Shown here: positions 40,001-53,216 of the stretch, one piece after another
Layout: each line of letters opens with the position of its first letter
Position numbering within the stretch: position 1 is the stretch's first letter
Assembly (NCBI GenBank): GCA_032622095.1
Contig: CP136064.1
Span: 186,001 to 250,000 of the forward strand
Reading direction: 5' to 3'
DNA: 64,000 nt
From: Siphonodentalium dalli
Lineage: Eukaryota > Mollusca > Scaphopoda > Gadilida > Siphonodentaliidae
The notes under the pieces: generated by a model
Database searches by the model: none
Told to the model about the DNA's origin: nothing
The model's input: only the letters and a program-made list of their open reading frames with translations
Position numbers and translations under genes: made by a program

Positions 40001-42672
40001 CCGAATCGGGTTGTCATTTACAATGACTACAGAAAATAAATATCTTCATGTTGGAATGCAAATGTATGTTTAAAGGAACAGATGTATCTCAACTTAAAGG
40101 GACATAAGTAACACAGTCACCAACTTTAAGGGGTATCTGCTATAGACTGGTTCCATGGTGGAGTACGGTTGGATATTTTCTATTTGGCCGTGTTTCTCCA
40201 TACCGCGCCATGTCAAATCTTGCCATATCCGAATCGGGTTGTCATTTACAATGACAACAGAAAATAAATATCTTCATGTTGGAATGCAAATGTATGTTTA
40301 AAGAAACAGATGTATCTCAACTTAAAGGGACATAAGTAACACAGTCACCAACTTTAAGGGGTATCTGCAATAGACTGGTTCCATGGTGGAGTACTGTTGG
40401 ATATTTTCAATTTGGCGCATGTTTCTCCCTACCGCGCCATGTCAAATCAGGCCATATCCGAATCGGGTTGTCATTTACAATGACTACAGAAAATAAATAT
40501 CTTCATGTTGGAATGCAAATGTATGTTTAAAGGAACAGATGTATCTCATCTTAAAGGGACATAAGTAACACAGTCACCAACTTTAAGGGGTATCTGCTAT
40601 AGACTGGTTCCATGGTGGAGTACGGTTGGATATTTTCAATTTGGCGCATGTTTCTCCATACCGCGCCATGTCAAATCTGGCTATACCCGTAATCGGGTTG
40701 TCATTTACAATGACTGCAGAAAATATATATCTTCATGTTGGAATGCAAATGTATGTTTAAAGGAACAGATGTATCTCAACTTAAAGGGACATAATTAACA
40801 CCGTCACCAACTTTAAGGGGTATCTGCTATAGACTGGTTACATGGTGGAGTACGGTTGGATATTTTCAATTTTGCGCATGTTTCTCCATACCGCGCCATG
40901 TCAAATCTGGCCATATCCGAATCGGGTTGTCATTTACAATGACTACAGAAAATAAATATCTTCATGTTGGAATGCAAATGTATGTTTAAAGGAACAGATG
41001 TATCTCAACTTAAAGGGACATAAGTAACACAGTCACCAACTTTAAGGGGTATCTGCTATAGACTGGTTCCATGGTGGAGTACGGTTGGATATTTTCTATT
41101 TGGCGCATGTTTCTCCATACCGCGCCATGTCAAATCTGGCCATATCCGAATCGGGTTGTCATTTACAATGACTACAGAAAATAAATATCTTCATGTTGGA
41201 ATGCAAATGTATGTTTAAAGGAACAGATGTATCTCAACTTAAAGGGACATAAGTAACACAGTCACCAACTTTAAGGGGTATCTGCTATAGACTGGTTCCA
41301 TGGTGGAGTACTGTTGGATATTTTCAATTTGGCGCATGTTTCTCCCTACCGAGCCATGTCAAATCTGGCCATATCCGAATCGGGTTGTCATTTACAATGA
41401 CTACAGAAAATAAATATCTTCATGTTGGAATGCAAATGTATGTTTAAAGGAACAGATGTATCTCAACTTAAAGGGACATAAGTAACACAGTCACCAACTT
41501 TAAGGGGTATCTGCTATAGACTGGTTCCATGGTGGAGTACGGTTGGATATTTTCAATTTGGCGCATGTTTCTCCATACCGCGCCATGTCAAATCTGGCCA
41601 TATCCGAATCGGGTTGTCATTTACAATGACTGCAGAAAATATATATCTTCATGTTGGAATGCAAATGTATGTTTAAAGGAACAGATGTATCTCAACTTAA
41701 AGGGACATAAGTAACACCGTCACCAACTTTAAGGGGTATCTGCTATAGACTGGTTACATGGTGGAGTACGGTTGGATATTTTCAATTTGGCGCATGTTTC
41801 TCCATACCGCGCCATGTCAAATCTGGCCATATCCGAATCGGGTTGTCATTTACAATGACTGCAGAAAATATATATCTTCATGGTGGAATGCAAATGAATG
41901 TTTAAAGGAACAGATGTATCTCAACTTAAAGGGACATAAGTAACACCGTCACCAACTTGAAGGGGTATCTGCTATAGACTGGTTACATGGTGGAGTACGG
42001 TTGGATATTTTCAATTTTGCGCATGTTTCTCCATACCGCGCCATGTCAAATCTGGCCATATCCGAATCGGGTTGTCATTTACAATGACTGCAGAAAATAA
42101 ATATCTTCATGTTGGAATGCAAATGTATGTTTAAAGGAACAGATGTATCTCAACTTAAAGGACATAAGTAACACAGTCACCAACTTAAAGAGGTGTCTGA
42201 TTTAGAATGGTTCCATGGTGGAGTACGGTTGGATATTTTCTACTTGGCGCATGTTTCTCCATACCGCGCCATGTCAAATCTGGCCATATCCGAATCGGGT
42301 TGTCATTTACAATGACTGCAGAAAATATATATCTTCATGGTGGAATGCAAATGTATGTTTAAAGGAACAGATGTATCTCAACTTAAAGGGACATAAGTAA
42401 CACAGTCACCAACTTTAAGGGGTATCTGCTATAGACTGGTTCCATGGTGGAGTACTGTTGGATATTTTCAATTTGGCGCATGTTTCTCCATACAGCGCCA
42501 TGTCAAATCTGGCCATATCCGAATCGGGTTGTCATTTACAATGACTGCAGAAAATATATATCTTCATGGTGGAATGCAAATGTATGTTTAAAGGAACAGA
42601 TGTATCTCAACTTAAAGGGACATAAGTAACACCGTCACCAACTTTAAGGCGTATCTGCTATAGACTGGTTCC
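37001..42672 (+). repeat. Duplicated segment pair, offset 4350 bp
   Basis: About 37001-38322 is repeated at about 41351-42672. Shared marks are CCCTACCGAGCC, AAATGAATG (near 37540 and 41890), the 1-bp deletion AAAGGACATAAG (near 37808 and 42158), TTTAGAATGG (near 37853 and 42203) and AAGGCGTATC (near 38297 and 42647). The G at 36685 is not shared, so the duplicated part starts after it. The offset is 19 monomers minus 1 bp. After 42672 the second copy skips ahead to the monomer type of 39239, then hits J2. Confidence 0.82.
37270..37272 (+). other. Empty site matching the 3.3-kb insertion
   Basis: The uninterrupted CATTTACAATG here is the inverted paralogue of the point where non-satellite DNA splits a monomer at 53146/56493. 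To one side, 36504-37272 matches 56493-57261. To the other, 37273 onward matches 53143 backward. A continuous copy thus pairs with both flanks of the insertion and shows the pre-insertion state as TGTAAATGAC. Confidence 0.88.
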
Positions 42673-42860
42673 ATGGTGGAGTACGGTTGGATATTTTCAA
42701 TTTGGCGCTTGTTTCTCCATACCACGCCATGTCAAATCTGGCCATATCCGAATCGGGTTGTCATTTACAATGACTGCAGAAAATATATATCTTCATGTTG
42801 GAATGCAAATGTATGTTTAAAGGAACAGATGTATCTCAACTTAAAGGGACATAAGTAACA

Positions 42861-42975
42861 CAGTCACCAACTTTAAGGGGTATCTGCTATAGACAGGTTC
42901 CATGGTGGAGTACGGTTGGATATTTTCAATTTTGCGCATGTTTCTCCATACCGCGCCACTTAAAGTTGGTGACTG
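42861..42975. other. Inversion junction J2 (plus to minus)
   Basis: Plus-oriented satellite ends at CCGCGCCA (42958) and minus-oriented satellite starts at CTTAAAGTTGG (42959), with no extra base. CAGTCACCAACTTTAAG (42861-42877) pairs with the start of the minus arm, leaving an 81-nt asymmetric loop. The monomer types facing each other differ (AAGCGCC/GCGTGG type on the left, GATAGGGCC plus GACATGACGCGG type on the right). The arms were therefore joined out of register and are not a fresh perfect palindrome. Confidence 0.93.
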
Positions 42976-45900
42976 TGTTACTTATGTCCCTTTAAGTTGA
43001 GATACATCTGTTTCTTTAAACATACATTTGCATTCCACCATGAAGATATATATTTTCTGCAGTCATTGTAAATGACAACCCGATTCGGATAGGGCCAGAT
43101 TTGACATGACGCGGTATGGAGAAACATGCGCCAAATTGAAAATATCCAACCGTACTCCACCATGGAACCAGTCTATATCAGACACCCCTTTAAGTTGGTG
43201 ACTGTGTTACTTATGTCCCTTTAAGTTGAGATACATCTGTTCCTTTAAACATACATTTGCATTCCACCATGAAGATATATATTTTCTGCAGTCATTGTAA
43301 ATGACAACCCGATTCGGATATGGCCAGATTTGACATGGCGCGGTATGGAGAAACATGCGCCAAATTGAAAATATCCAACCGTACTCCACCATGGAACCAG
43401 TCTATAGCAGATACCCCTTTAAGTTGGTGACTGTGTTGCTTATGTCCCTTTAAGTTGAGAAACATCTGTTCCTTTAAACATACATTTGCATTCCAACATG
43501 AAGATATTTATTTTCTGTAGTCATTGTAAATGACAACCCGATTCGGATATGGCCAGATTTGACATGGCGCGTTATGGAGAAACATGCGCCAAATTGAAAA
43601 TATCCAACCGTACTCCACCATGGAACCAGTCTATAGCAGATACCCCTTAAAGTTGGTGACTGTGTTACTTATGTCCCTTTAAGTTGAGATACATCTGTTC
43701 CTTTAAACATACATTTGCATTCCAACATGAAGATATTTATTTTCTGTAGTCATTGTAAATGACAACCCGATTCGGATATGGCCAGATTTGACATGGCGCG
43801 GTATGGAGAAACATGCGCCAAATTGAAAATATCCAACAGTACTCCACCATGGAACCAGTCTATAGCAGATACCCCTTAAAGTTGGTGACTGTGTTACTTA
43901 TGTCCCTTTAAGTTGAGATACATCTGTTCCTTTAAACATACATTTGCAGTCCAACATGAAGATATTTAATTTCTGTAGTCATTGTAAATGACAACCCGAT
44001 TCGGATATGGCCAGATTTGACATGGCGCGGTATGGAGAAACATGCGCCAAATAGAAAATATCCAACCGTACTCCACCATGGAACCAGTCTATAGCAGATA
44101 CCCCTTAAAGTTGGTGACTGTGTTACTTATGTCCCTTTAAGTTGAGATACATCTGTTCCTCTAAACATACATTTGCATTCCAACATGAAGATATTTATTT
44201 TCTGTAGTCATTGTAAATGACAACCCGATTCGGATATGGCCAGATTTGACATGGCGCGGTATGGAGAAACATGCGCCAAGTAGAAAATATCCAACCGTAC
44301 TCCACCATGGAACCAGTCTAAATCAGACACCTCTTTAAGTTGGTGACTGTGTTACTTATGTCCCTTTAAGTTGAGATACATCTGTTCCTTTAAACATACA
44401 TTTGCATTCCAACATGAAGATATTTATTTTCTGCAGTCATTGTAAATGACAACCCGATTCGGATATGGCCAGATTTGACATGGCGCGGTATGGAGAAACA
44501 TGCGCCAAATTGAAAATATCCAACCGTACTCCACCATGGAACCAGTCTATAGCAGATACCCCTTAAAGTTGGTGACTGTGTTACTTATGTCCCTTTAAGT
44601 TGAGATACATCTGTTCCTTTAAACATACATTTGCATTCCACCATGAAGATATATATTTTCTGCAGTCATTGTAAATGACAACCCGATTCGGATAGGGCCA
44701 GATTTGACATGGCGCGGTATGGAGAAACATGCGCCAAATTGAAAATATCCAACCGTACTCCACCATGGAACCAGTCTATAGCAGATACCCCTTTAAGTTG
44801 GTGACTGTGTTACTTATGTCCCTTTAAGTTGAGATACATCTGTTCCTTTAAACATACATTTGCATTCCACCATGAAGATATATATTTTCTGCAGTCATTG
44901 TAAATAACAACCCGATTCGGATATGGCCAGATTTGACATGGCGCGGTATGGAGAAACATGCGCCAAATTGAAAATATCCAACCGTACTCCACCATGGAAC
45001 CAGTCTATAGCAGATACCCCTTTAAGTTGGTGACTGTGTTACTTATGTCCCTTTAAGTTGAGATACATCTGTTCCTTTAAAGATACATTTGCTTTCCAAC
45101 ATGAAGATATTTATTTTCTGTAGTCATTGTAAATGACAACCCGATTCGGATATGGCCAGATTTGACATGGCGCGGTATGGAGAAACATGCGCCAAATTGA
45201 AAATATCCAACAGTACTCCACCATGGAACCAGTCTATAGCAGATACCCCTTAAAGTTGGTGACTGTGTTACTTATGTCCCTTTAAGTTGAGATACATCTG
45301 TTTCTTTAAACATACATTTGCATTCCAACATGAAGATATTTATTTTCTGTAGTCATTGTAAATGAGAACCCGATTCGGATATGGCCAGATTTGACATGAC
45401 GCGGTAGGGAGAAACATGCGCCAAATTGAAAATATCCAACAGTACTCCACCATGGAACCAGTCTATAGCAGATACGCCTTAAAGTTGGTGACGGTGTTAC
45501 TTATGTCCCTTTAAGTTGAGATACATCTGTTCCTTTAAACATACATTTGCATTCCACCATGAAGATATATATTTTCTGCAGTCATTGTAAATGACAACCC
45601 GATTCGGATATGGCCAGATTTGACATGGCGCGGTATGGAGAAACATGCGCCAAGTAGAAAATATCCAACCGTACTCCACCATGGAACCAGTCTAAATCAG
45701 ACACCTCTTTAAGTTGGTGACTGTGTTACTTATGTCCCTTTAAGTTGAGATACATCTGTTCCTTTAAACATACATTTGCATTCCAACATGAAGATATTTA
45801 TTTTCTGCAGTCATTGTAAATGACAACCCGATTCGGATATGGCCAGATTTGACATGGCGCGGTATGGAGAAACATGCGCCAAATTGAAAATATCCAACCG

Positions 45901-48900
45901 TACTCCACCATGGAACCAGTCTATAGCAGATACCCCTTAAAGTTGGTGACTGTGTTACTTATGTCCCTTTAAGTTGAGATACATCTGTTCCTTTAAACAT
46001 ACATTTGCATTCCACCATGAAGATATATATTTTCTGCAGTCATTGTAAATGACAACCCGATTCGGATAGGGCCAGATTTGACATGGCGCGGTATGGAGAA
46101 ACATGCGCCAAATTGAAAATATCCAACCGTACTCCACCATGGAACCAGTCTATAGCAGATACCCCTTTAAGTTGGTGACTGTGTTACTTATGTCCCTTTA
46201 AGTTGAGATACATCTGTTCCTTTAAACATACATTTGCATTCCACCATGAAGATATATATTTTCTGCAGTCATTGTAAATGACAACCCGATTCGGATATGG
46301 CCAGATTTGACATGGCGCGGTATGGAGAAACATGCGCCAAATTGAAAATATCCAACCGTACTCCACCATGGAACCAGTCTATAGCAGATACCCCTTTAAG
46401 TTGGTGACTGTGTTACTTATGTCCCTTTAAGTTGAGATACATCTGTTCCTTTAAAGATACATTTGCTTTCCAACATGAAGATATTTATTTTCTGTAGTCA
46501 TTGTAAATGACAACCCGATTCGGATATGGCCAGATTTGACATGGCGCGGTAGGGAGAAACATGCGCCAAATTGAAAATATCCAACAGTACTCCACCATGG
46601 AACCAGTCTATAGCAGATACCCCTTAAAGTTGGTGACTGTGTTACTTATGTCCCTTTAAGTTGAGATACATCTGTTTCTTTAAACATACATTTGCATTCC
46701 AACATGAAGATATTTATTTTCTGTAGTCATTGTAAATGACAACCCGATTCGGATATGGCCAGATTTGACATGACGCGGTAGGGAGAAACATGCGCCAAAT
46801 TGAAAATATCCAACAGTACTCCACCATGGAACCAGTCTATAGCAGATACGCCTTAAAGTTGGTGACGGTGTTACTTATGTCCCTTTAAGTTGAGATACAT
46901 CTGTTCCTTTAAACATACATTTGCATTCCACCATGATGATATATATTTTCTGCAGTCATTGTAAATGACAACCCGATTCGGATATGGCCAGATTTGACAT
47001 GGCGCGGTATGGAGAAACATGCGCAAAATTGAAAATATCCAACCGTACTCCACCATGTAACCAGTCTATAGCAGATACCCCTTCAAGTTGGTGACGGTGT
47101 TACTTATGTCCCTTTAAGTTGAGATACATCTGTTCCTTTAAACATTCATTTGCATTCCACCATGAAGATATATATTTTCTGCAGTCATTGTAAATGACAA
47201 CCCGATTCGGATATGGCCAGATTTGACATGGCGCGGTATGGAGAAACATGCGCCAAATTGAAAATATCCAACCGTACTCCACCATGTAACCAGTCTATAG
47301 CAGATACCCCTTAAAGTTGGTGACGGTGTTACTTATGTCCCTTTAAGTTGAGATACATCTGTTCCTTTAAACATACATTTGCATTCCAACATGAAGATAT
47401 ATATTTTCTGCAGTCATTGTAAATGACAACCCGATTCGGATATGGCCAGATTTGACATGGCGCGGTATGGAGAAACATGCGCCAAATTGAAAATATCCAA
47501 CCGTACTCCACCATGGAACCAGTCTATAGCAGATACCCCTTAAAGTTGGTGACGGTGTTACTTATGTCCCTTTAAGTTGAGATACATCTGTTCCTTTAAA
47601 CATACATTTGCATTCCAACATGAAGATATTTATTTTCTGTAGTCATTGTAAATGACAACCCGATTCGGATATGGCCAGATTTGACATGGCGCGGTATGGA
47701 GAAACATGCGCCAAATTGAAAATATCCAACCGTACTCCACCATGGAACCAGTCTATAGCAGATACCCCTTAAAGTTGGTGACTGTGTTACTTATGTCCCT
47801 TTAAGTTGAGATACATCTGTTCCTTTAAACATACATTTGCATTCCAACATGAAGATATTTATTTTCTGTAGTCATTGTAAATGACAACCCGATTCGGATA
47901 TGGCCAGATTTGACATGGCTCGGTAGGGAGAAACATGCGCCAAATTGAAAATATCCAACAGTACTCCACCATGGAACCAGTCTATAGCAGATACCCCTTA
48001 AAGTTGGTGACTGTGTTACTTATGTCCCTTTAAGTTGAGATACATCTGTTCCTTTAAACATACATTTGCATTCCAACATGAAGATATTTATTTTCTGTAG
48101 TCATTGTAAATGACAACCCGATTCGGATATGGCCAGATTTGACATGGCGCGGTATGGAGAAACATGCGCCAAATAGAAAATATCCAACCGTACTCCACCA
48201 TGGAACCAGTCTAAATCAGACACCTCTTTAAGTTGGTGACTGTGTTACTTATGTTCCTTTAAGTTGAGATACATCTGTTCCTTTAAACATACATTTGCAT
48301 TCCAACATGAAGATATTTATTTTCTGTAGTCATTGTAAATGACAACCCGATTCGGATATGGCCAGATTTGACATGGCGCGGTATGGAGAAACATGCGCAA
48401 AATTGAAAATATCCAACCGTACTCCACCATGTAACCAGTCTATAGCAGATACCCCTTAAAGTTGGTGACGGTGTTAATTATGTCCCTTTAAGTTGAGATA
48501 CATCTGTTCCTTTAAACATACATTTGCATTCCAACATGAAGATATATATTTTCTGCAGTCATTGTAAATGACAACCCGATTCGGATATGGCCAGATTTGA
48601 CATGGCGCGGTATGGAGAAACATGCGCCAAATTGAAAATATCCAACCGTACTCCACCATGGAACCAGTCTATAGCAGATACCCCTTAAAGTTGGTGACTG
48701 TGTTACTTATGTCCCTTTAAGATGAGATACATCTGTTCCTTTAAACATACATTTGCATTCCAACATGAAGATATTTATTTTCTGTAGTCATTGTAAATGA
48801 CAACCCGATTCGGATATGGCCAGATTTGACATGGCGCGGTATGGAGAAACATGCGCCAAATTGAAAATATCCAACAGTACTCCACCATGGAACCAGTCTA

Positions 48901-51900
48901 TTGCAGATACCCCTTAAAGTTGGTGACTGTGTTACTTATGTCCCTTTAAGTTGAGATACATCTGTTTCTTTAAACATACATTTGCATTCCAACATGAAGA
49001 TATTTATTTTCTGTAGTCATTGTAAATGACAACCCGATTCGGATATGGCAAGATTTGACATGGCGCGGTATGGAGAAACACGGCCAAATAGAAAATATCC
49101 AACCGTACTCCACCATGGAACCAGTCTATAGCAGATACCCCTTAAAGTTGGTGACTGTGTTACTTATGTCCCTTTAAGTTGAGATACATCTGTTCCTTTA
49201 AACATACATTTGCATTCCAACATGAAGATATTTATTTTCTGTAGTCATTGTAAATGACAACCCGATTCGGATATGGCCAGATTTGACATGGCGCGGTATG
49301 GAGAAACATGCGCCAAATAGAAAATATCCAACCGTACTCCACCATGGAACCAGTCTAAATCAGACACCTCTTTAAGTTGGTGACTGTGTTACTTATGTTC
49401 CTTTAAGTTGAGATACATCTGTTCCTTTAAACATACATTTGCATTCCAACATGAAGATATTTATTTTCTGTAGTCATTGTAATTGACAACCCGATTTGGA
49501 TATGGCCAGATTTGACATGGCGCGGTATGGAGAAACATGCGCAAAATTGAAAATATCCAACCGTACTCCACCATGTAACCAGTCTATAGCAGATATCCCT
49601 TAAAGTTGGTGACGGTGTTACTTATGTCCCTTTAAGTTGAGATACATCTGTTCCTTTAAACATACATTTGCATTCCAACATGAAGATATATATTTTCTGC
49701 AGTCATTGTAAATGACAACCCGATTCGGATATGGCCAGATTTGACATGGCGCGGTATGGAGAAACATGCGCCAAATTGAAAATATCCAACCGTACTCCAC
49801 CATGGAACCAGTCTATAGCAGATACCCCTTAAAGTTGGTGACTGTGTTACTTATGTCCCTTTAAGTTGAGATACATCTGTTCCTTTAAACATACATTTGC
49901 ATTCCAACATGAAGATATATATTTTCTGCAGTCATTGTAAATGACAACCCGATTCGGATATGGCCAGATTTGACATGGCGTGGTATGGAGAAACAAGCGC
50001 CAAATTGAAAATATCCAACCGTACTCCACCATGGAACCAGTCTATAGCAGATACCCCTTAAAGTTGGTGACTGTGTTACTTATGTCCCTTTAAGTTGAGA
50101 TACATCTGTTTCTTTAAACATACATTTGCATTCCACCATGAAGATATATATTTTCTGCAGTCATTGTAAATGACAACCCGATTCGGATAGGGCCAGATTT
50201 GACATGACGCGGTATGGAGAAACATGCGCCAAATTGAAAATATCCAACCGTACTCCACCATGGAACCAGTCTATATCAGACACCCCTTTAAGTTGGTGAC
50301 TGTGTTACTTATGTCCCTTTAAGTTGAGATACATCTGTTCCTTTAAACATACATTTGCATTCCACCATGAAGATATATATTTTCTGCAGTCATTGTAAAT
50401 GACAACCCGATTTGGATATGGCCAGATTTGACATGGCGCGGTATGGAGAAACATGCGCCAAATTGAAAATATCCAACCGTACTCCACCATGGAACCAGTC
50501 TATAGCAGATACCCCTTTAAGTTGGTGACTGTGTTGCTTATGTCCCTTTAAGTTGAGAAACATCTGTTCCTTTAAACATACATTTGCATTCCAACATGAA
50601 GATATTTAATTTCTGTAGTCATTGTAAATGACAACCCGATTCGGATATGGCCAGATTTGACATGGCGCGGTATGGAGAAACATGCGCCAAATAGAAAATA
50701 TCCAACCGTACTCCACCATGGAACCAGTCTATAGCAGATACCCCTTAAAGTTGGTGACTGTGTTACTTATGTCCCTTTAAGTTGAGATACATCTGTTCCT
50801 CTAAACATACATTTGCATTCCAACATGAAGATATTTATTTTCTGTAGTCATTGTAAATGACAACCCGATTCGGATATGGCCAGATTTGACATGGCGCGGT
50901 ATGGAGAAACATGCGCCAAGTAGAAAATATCCAACCGTACTCCACCATGGAACCAGTCTAAATCAGACACCTCTTTAAGTTGGTGACTGTGTTACTTATG
51001 TCCCTTTAAGTTGAGATACATCTGTTCCTTTAAACATACATTTGCATTCCAACATGAAGATATTTATTTTCTGCAGTCATTGTAAATGACAACCCGATTC
51101 GGATATGGCCAGATTTGACATGGCGCGGTATGGAGAAACATGCGCCAAATTGAAAATATCCAACCGAAATCCACCATGGAACCAGTCTATAGCAGATACC
51201 CCTTAAAGTTGGTGACTGTGTTACTTATGTCCCTTTAAGTTGAGATACATCTGTTCCTTTAAACATACATTTGCATTCCACCATGAAGATATATATTTTC
51301 TGCAGTCATTGTAAATGACAACCCGATTCGGATAGGGCCAGATTTGACATGGCGCGGTATGGAGAAACATGCGCCAAATTGAAAATATCCAACCGTACTC
51401 CACCATGGAACCAGTCTATAGCAGATACCCCTTTAAGTTGGTGACTGTGTTACTTATGTCCCTTTAAGTTGAGATACATCTGTTCCTTTAAACATACATT
51501 TGCATTCCACCATGAAGATATATATTTTCTGCAGTCATTGTAAATGACAACCCGATTCGGATATGGCCAGATTTGACATGGCGCGGTATGGAGAAACATG
51601 CGCCAAATTGAAAATATCCAACCGTACTCCACCATGGAACCAGTCTATAGCAGATACCCCTTTAAGTTGGTGACTGTGTTACTTATGTCCCTTTAAGTTG
51701 AGATACATCTGTTCCTTTAAAGATACATTTGCTTTCCAACATGAAGATATTTATTTTCTGTAGTCATTGTAAATGACAACCCGATTCGGATATGGCCAGA
51801 TTTGACATGGCGCGGTAGGGAGAAACATGCGCCAAATTGAAAATATCCAACAGTACTCCACCATGGAACCAGTCTATAGCAGATACCCCTTAAAGTTGGT

Positions 51901-53146
51901 GACTGTGTTACTTATGTCCCTTTAAGTTGAGATACATCTGTTTCTTTAAACATACATTTGCATTCCAACATGAAGATATTTATTTTCTGTAGTCATTGTA
52001 AATGACAACCCGATTCGGATATGGCCAGATTTGACATGACGCGGGTAGGGAGAAACATGCGCCAAATTGAAAATATCCAACAGTACTCCACCATGGAACC
52101 AGTCTATAGCAGATACGCCTTAAAGTTGGTGACGGTGTTACTTATGTCCCTTTAAGTTGAGATACATCTGTTCCTTTAAACATACATTTGCATTCCACCA
52201 TGAAGATATATATTTTCTGCAGTCATTGTAAATGACAACCCGATTCGGATATGGCCAGATTTGACATGGCGCGGTATGGAGAAACATGCGCCAAATTGAA
52301 AATATCCAACAGTACTCCACCATGGAACCAGTCTATAGCAGATACCCCTTAAAGTTGGTGACTGTGTTACTTATGTCCCTTTAAGTTGAGATACATCTGT
52401 TCCTTTAAACATACATTTGCATTCCACCATGAAGATATATATTTTCTGCAGTCATTGTAAATGACAACCCGATTCGGATATGGCCAGATTTGACATGGCG
52501 CGGTATGGAGAAACATGCGCCAAGTAGAAAATATCCAACCGTACTCCACCATGGAACCATTCTAAATCAGACACCTCTTTAAGTTGGTGACTGTGTTACT
52601 TATGTCCTTTAAGTTGAGATACATCTGTTCCTTTAAACATACATTTGCATTCCAACATGAAGATATTTATTTTCTGCAGTCATTGTAAATGACAACCCGA
52701 TTCGGATATGGCCAGATTTGACATGGCGCGGTATGGAGAAACATGCGCAAAATTGAAAATATCCAACCGTACTCCACCATGTAACCAGTCTATAGCAGAT
52801 ACCCCTTCAAGTTGGTGACGGTGTTACTTATGTCCCTTTAAGTTGAGATACATCTGTTCCTTTAAACATACATTTGCTTCCACCATGAAGATATATATTT
52901 TCTGCAGTCATTGTAAATGACAACCCGATTCGGATATGGCCAGATTTGACATGGCGCGGTATGGAGAAACATGCGCCAAATTGAAAATATCCAACCGTAC
53001 TCCACCATGTAACCAGTCTATAGCAGATACCCCTTAAAGTTGGTGACGGTGTTACTTATGTCCCTTTAAGTTGAGATACATCTGTTCCTTTAAACATACA
53101 TTTGCATTCCAACATGAAGATATATATTTTCTGCAGTCATTGTAAA
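42959..53146 (-). repeat. Satellite array, block 3 (minus orientation)
   Basis: About 44 monomers of the 229-bp satellite. The block starts abruptly at J2 and stops in the middle of a monomer at TCATTGTAAA, where non-satellite DNA begins. It contains a six-monomer (1374-bp) repeat at about 44344-47091. Its distal half, about 47.1-53.1 kb, is the inverted counterpart of block 2. Local marks include an extra G near 52044 (GCGGGTAGGG), a 1-bp deletion near 52878 (TTTGCTTCCACC) and a two-base-shortened ACACGGCCAAAT monomer at 49080. That last variant also occurs in plus orientation near 40187, 59634 and 62610. Confidence 0.97.
44344..47091 (-). repeat. 6-monomer tandem duplication, 1374 bp
   Basis: TTTAAAGATACATTTGCTTTCC occurs with its AGATAC at 45081 and 46455, and GATACGCC near 45473 and 46847, both 1374 bp apart. 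Two adjacent GCATTCCACC monomers precede each (44581/44810 and 45955/46184). A related series occurs a third time near 51221-52137. Confidence 0.8.
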
Positions 53147-53216
53147 CAAGAAAACTAAGATGCATGCATCAGGTCGGCCGTGAACTATCTACCATAGAAT
53201 TGTTGTAGCTATCGAT

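Larger units (their letters stand above)
36504..42958 (+). repeat. Satellite array, block 2 (plus orientation)
   Basis: About 28 monomers of the same 229-bp satellite in the opposite direction, bounded by J1 and J2. From 37273 onward the block is an inverted, edited copy of block 3 read backward from 53143. Both have the same 1-bp deletion (left copy near 37810, right copy near 52606), the same TTTAGAATGG variant (near 37853, and as ACCATTCTAAA near 52556), and the same AGATAC-type variant monomer. Block 2 lacks five monomers that block 3 has between 50534 and 51678. Internally, about 37001-38322 is repeated at about 41351-42672 with an offset of 4350 bp. One odd monomer near 40681 has an inserted base (ACCCGTAATCGG). 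Confidence 0.97.

Noticed and set aside
36504-42958. Simple two-break inversion of block 2
   Set aside because: Turning it back leaves monomer phase broken at both ends and the facing monomer types do not join. Extra loss or template switching is required.
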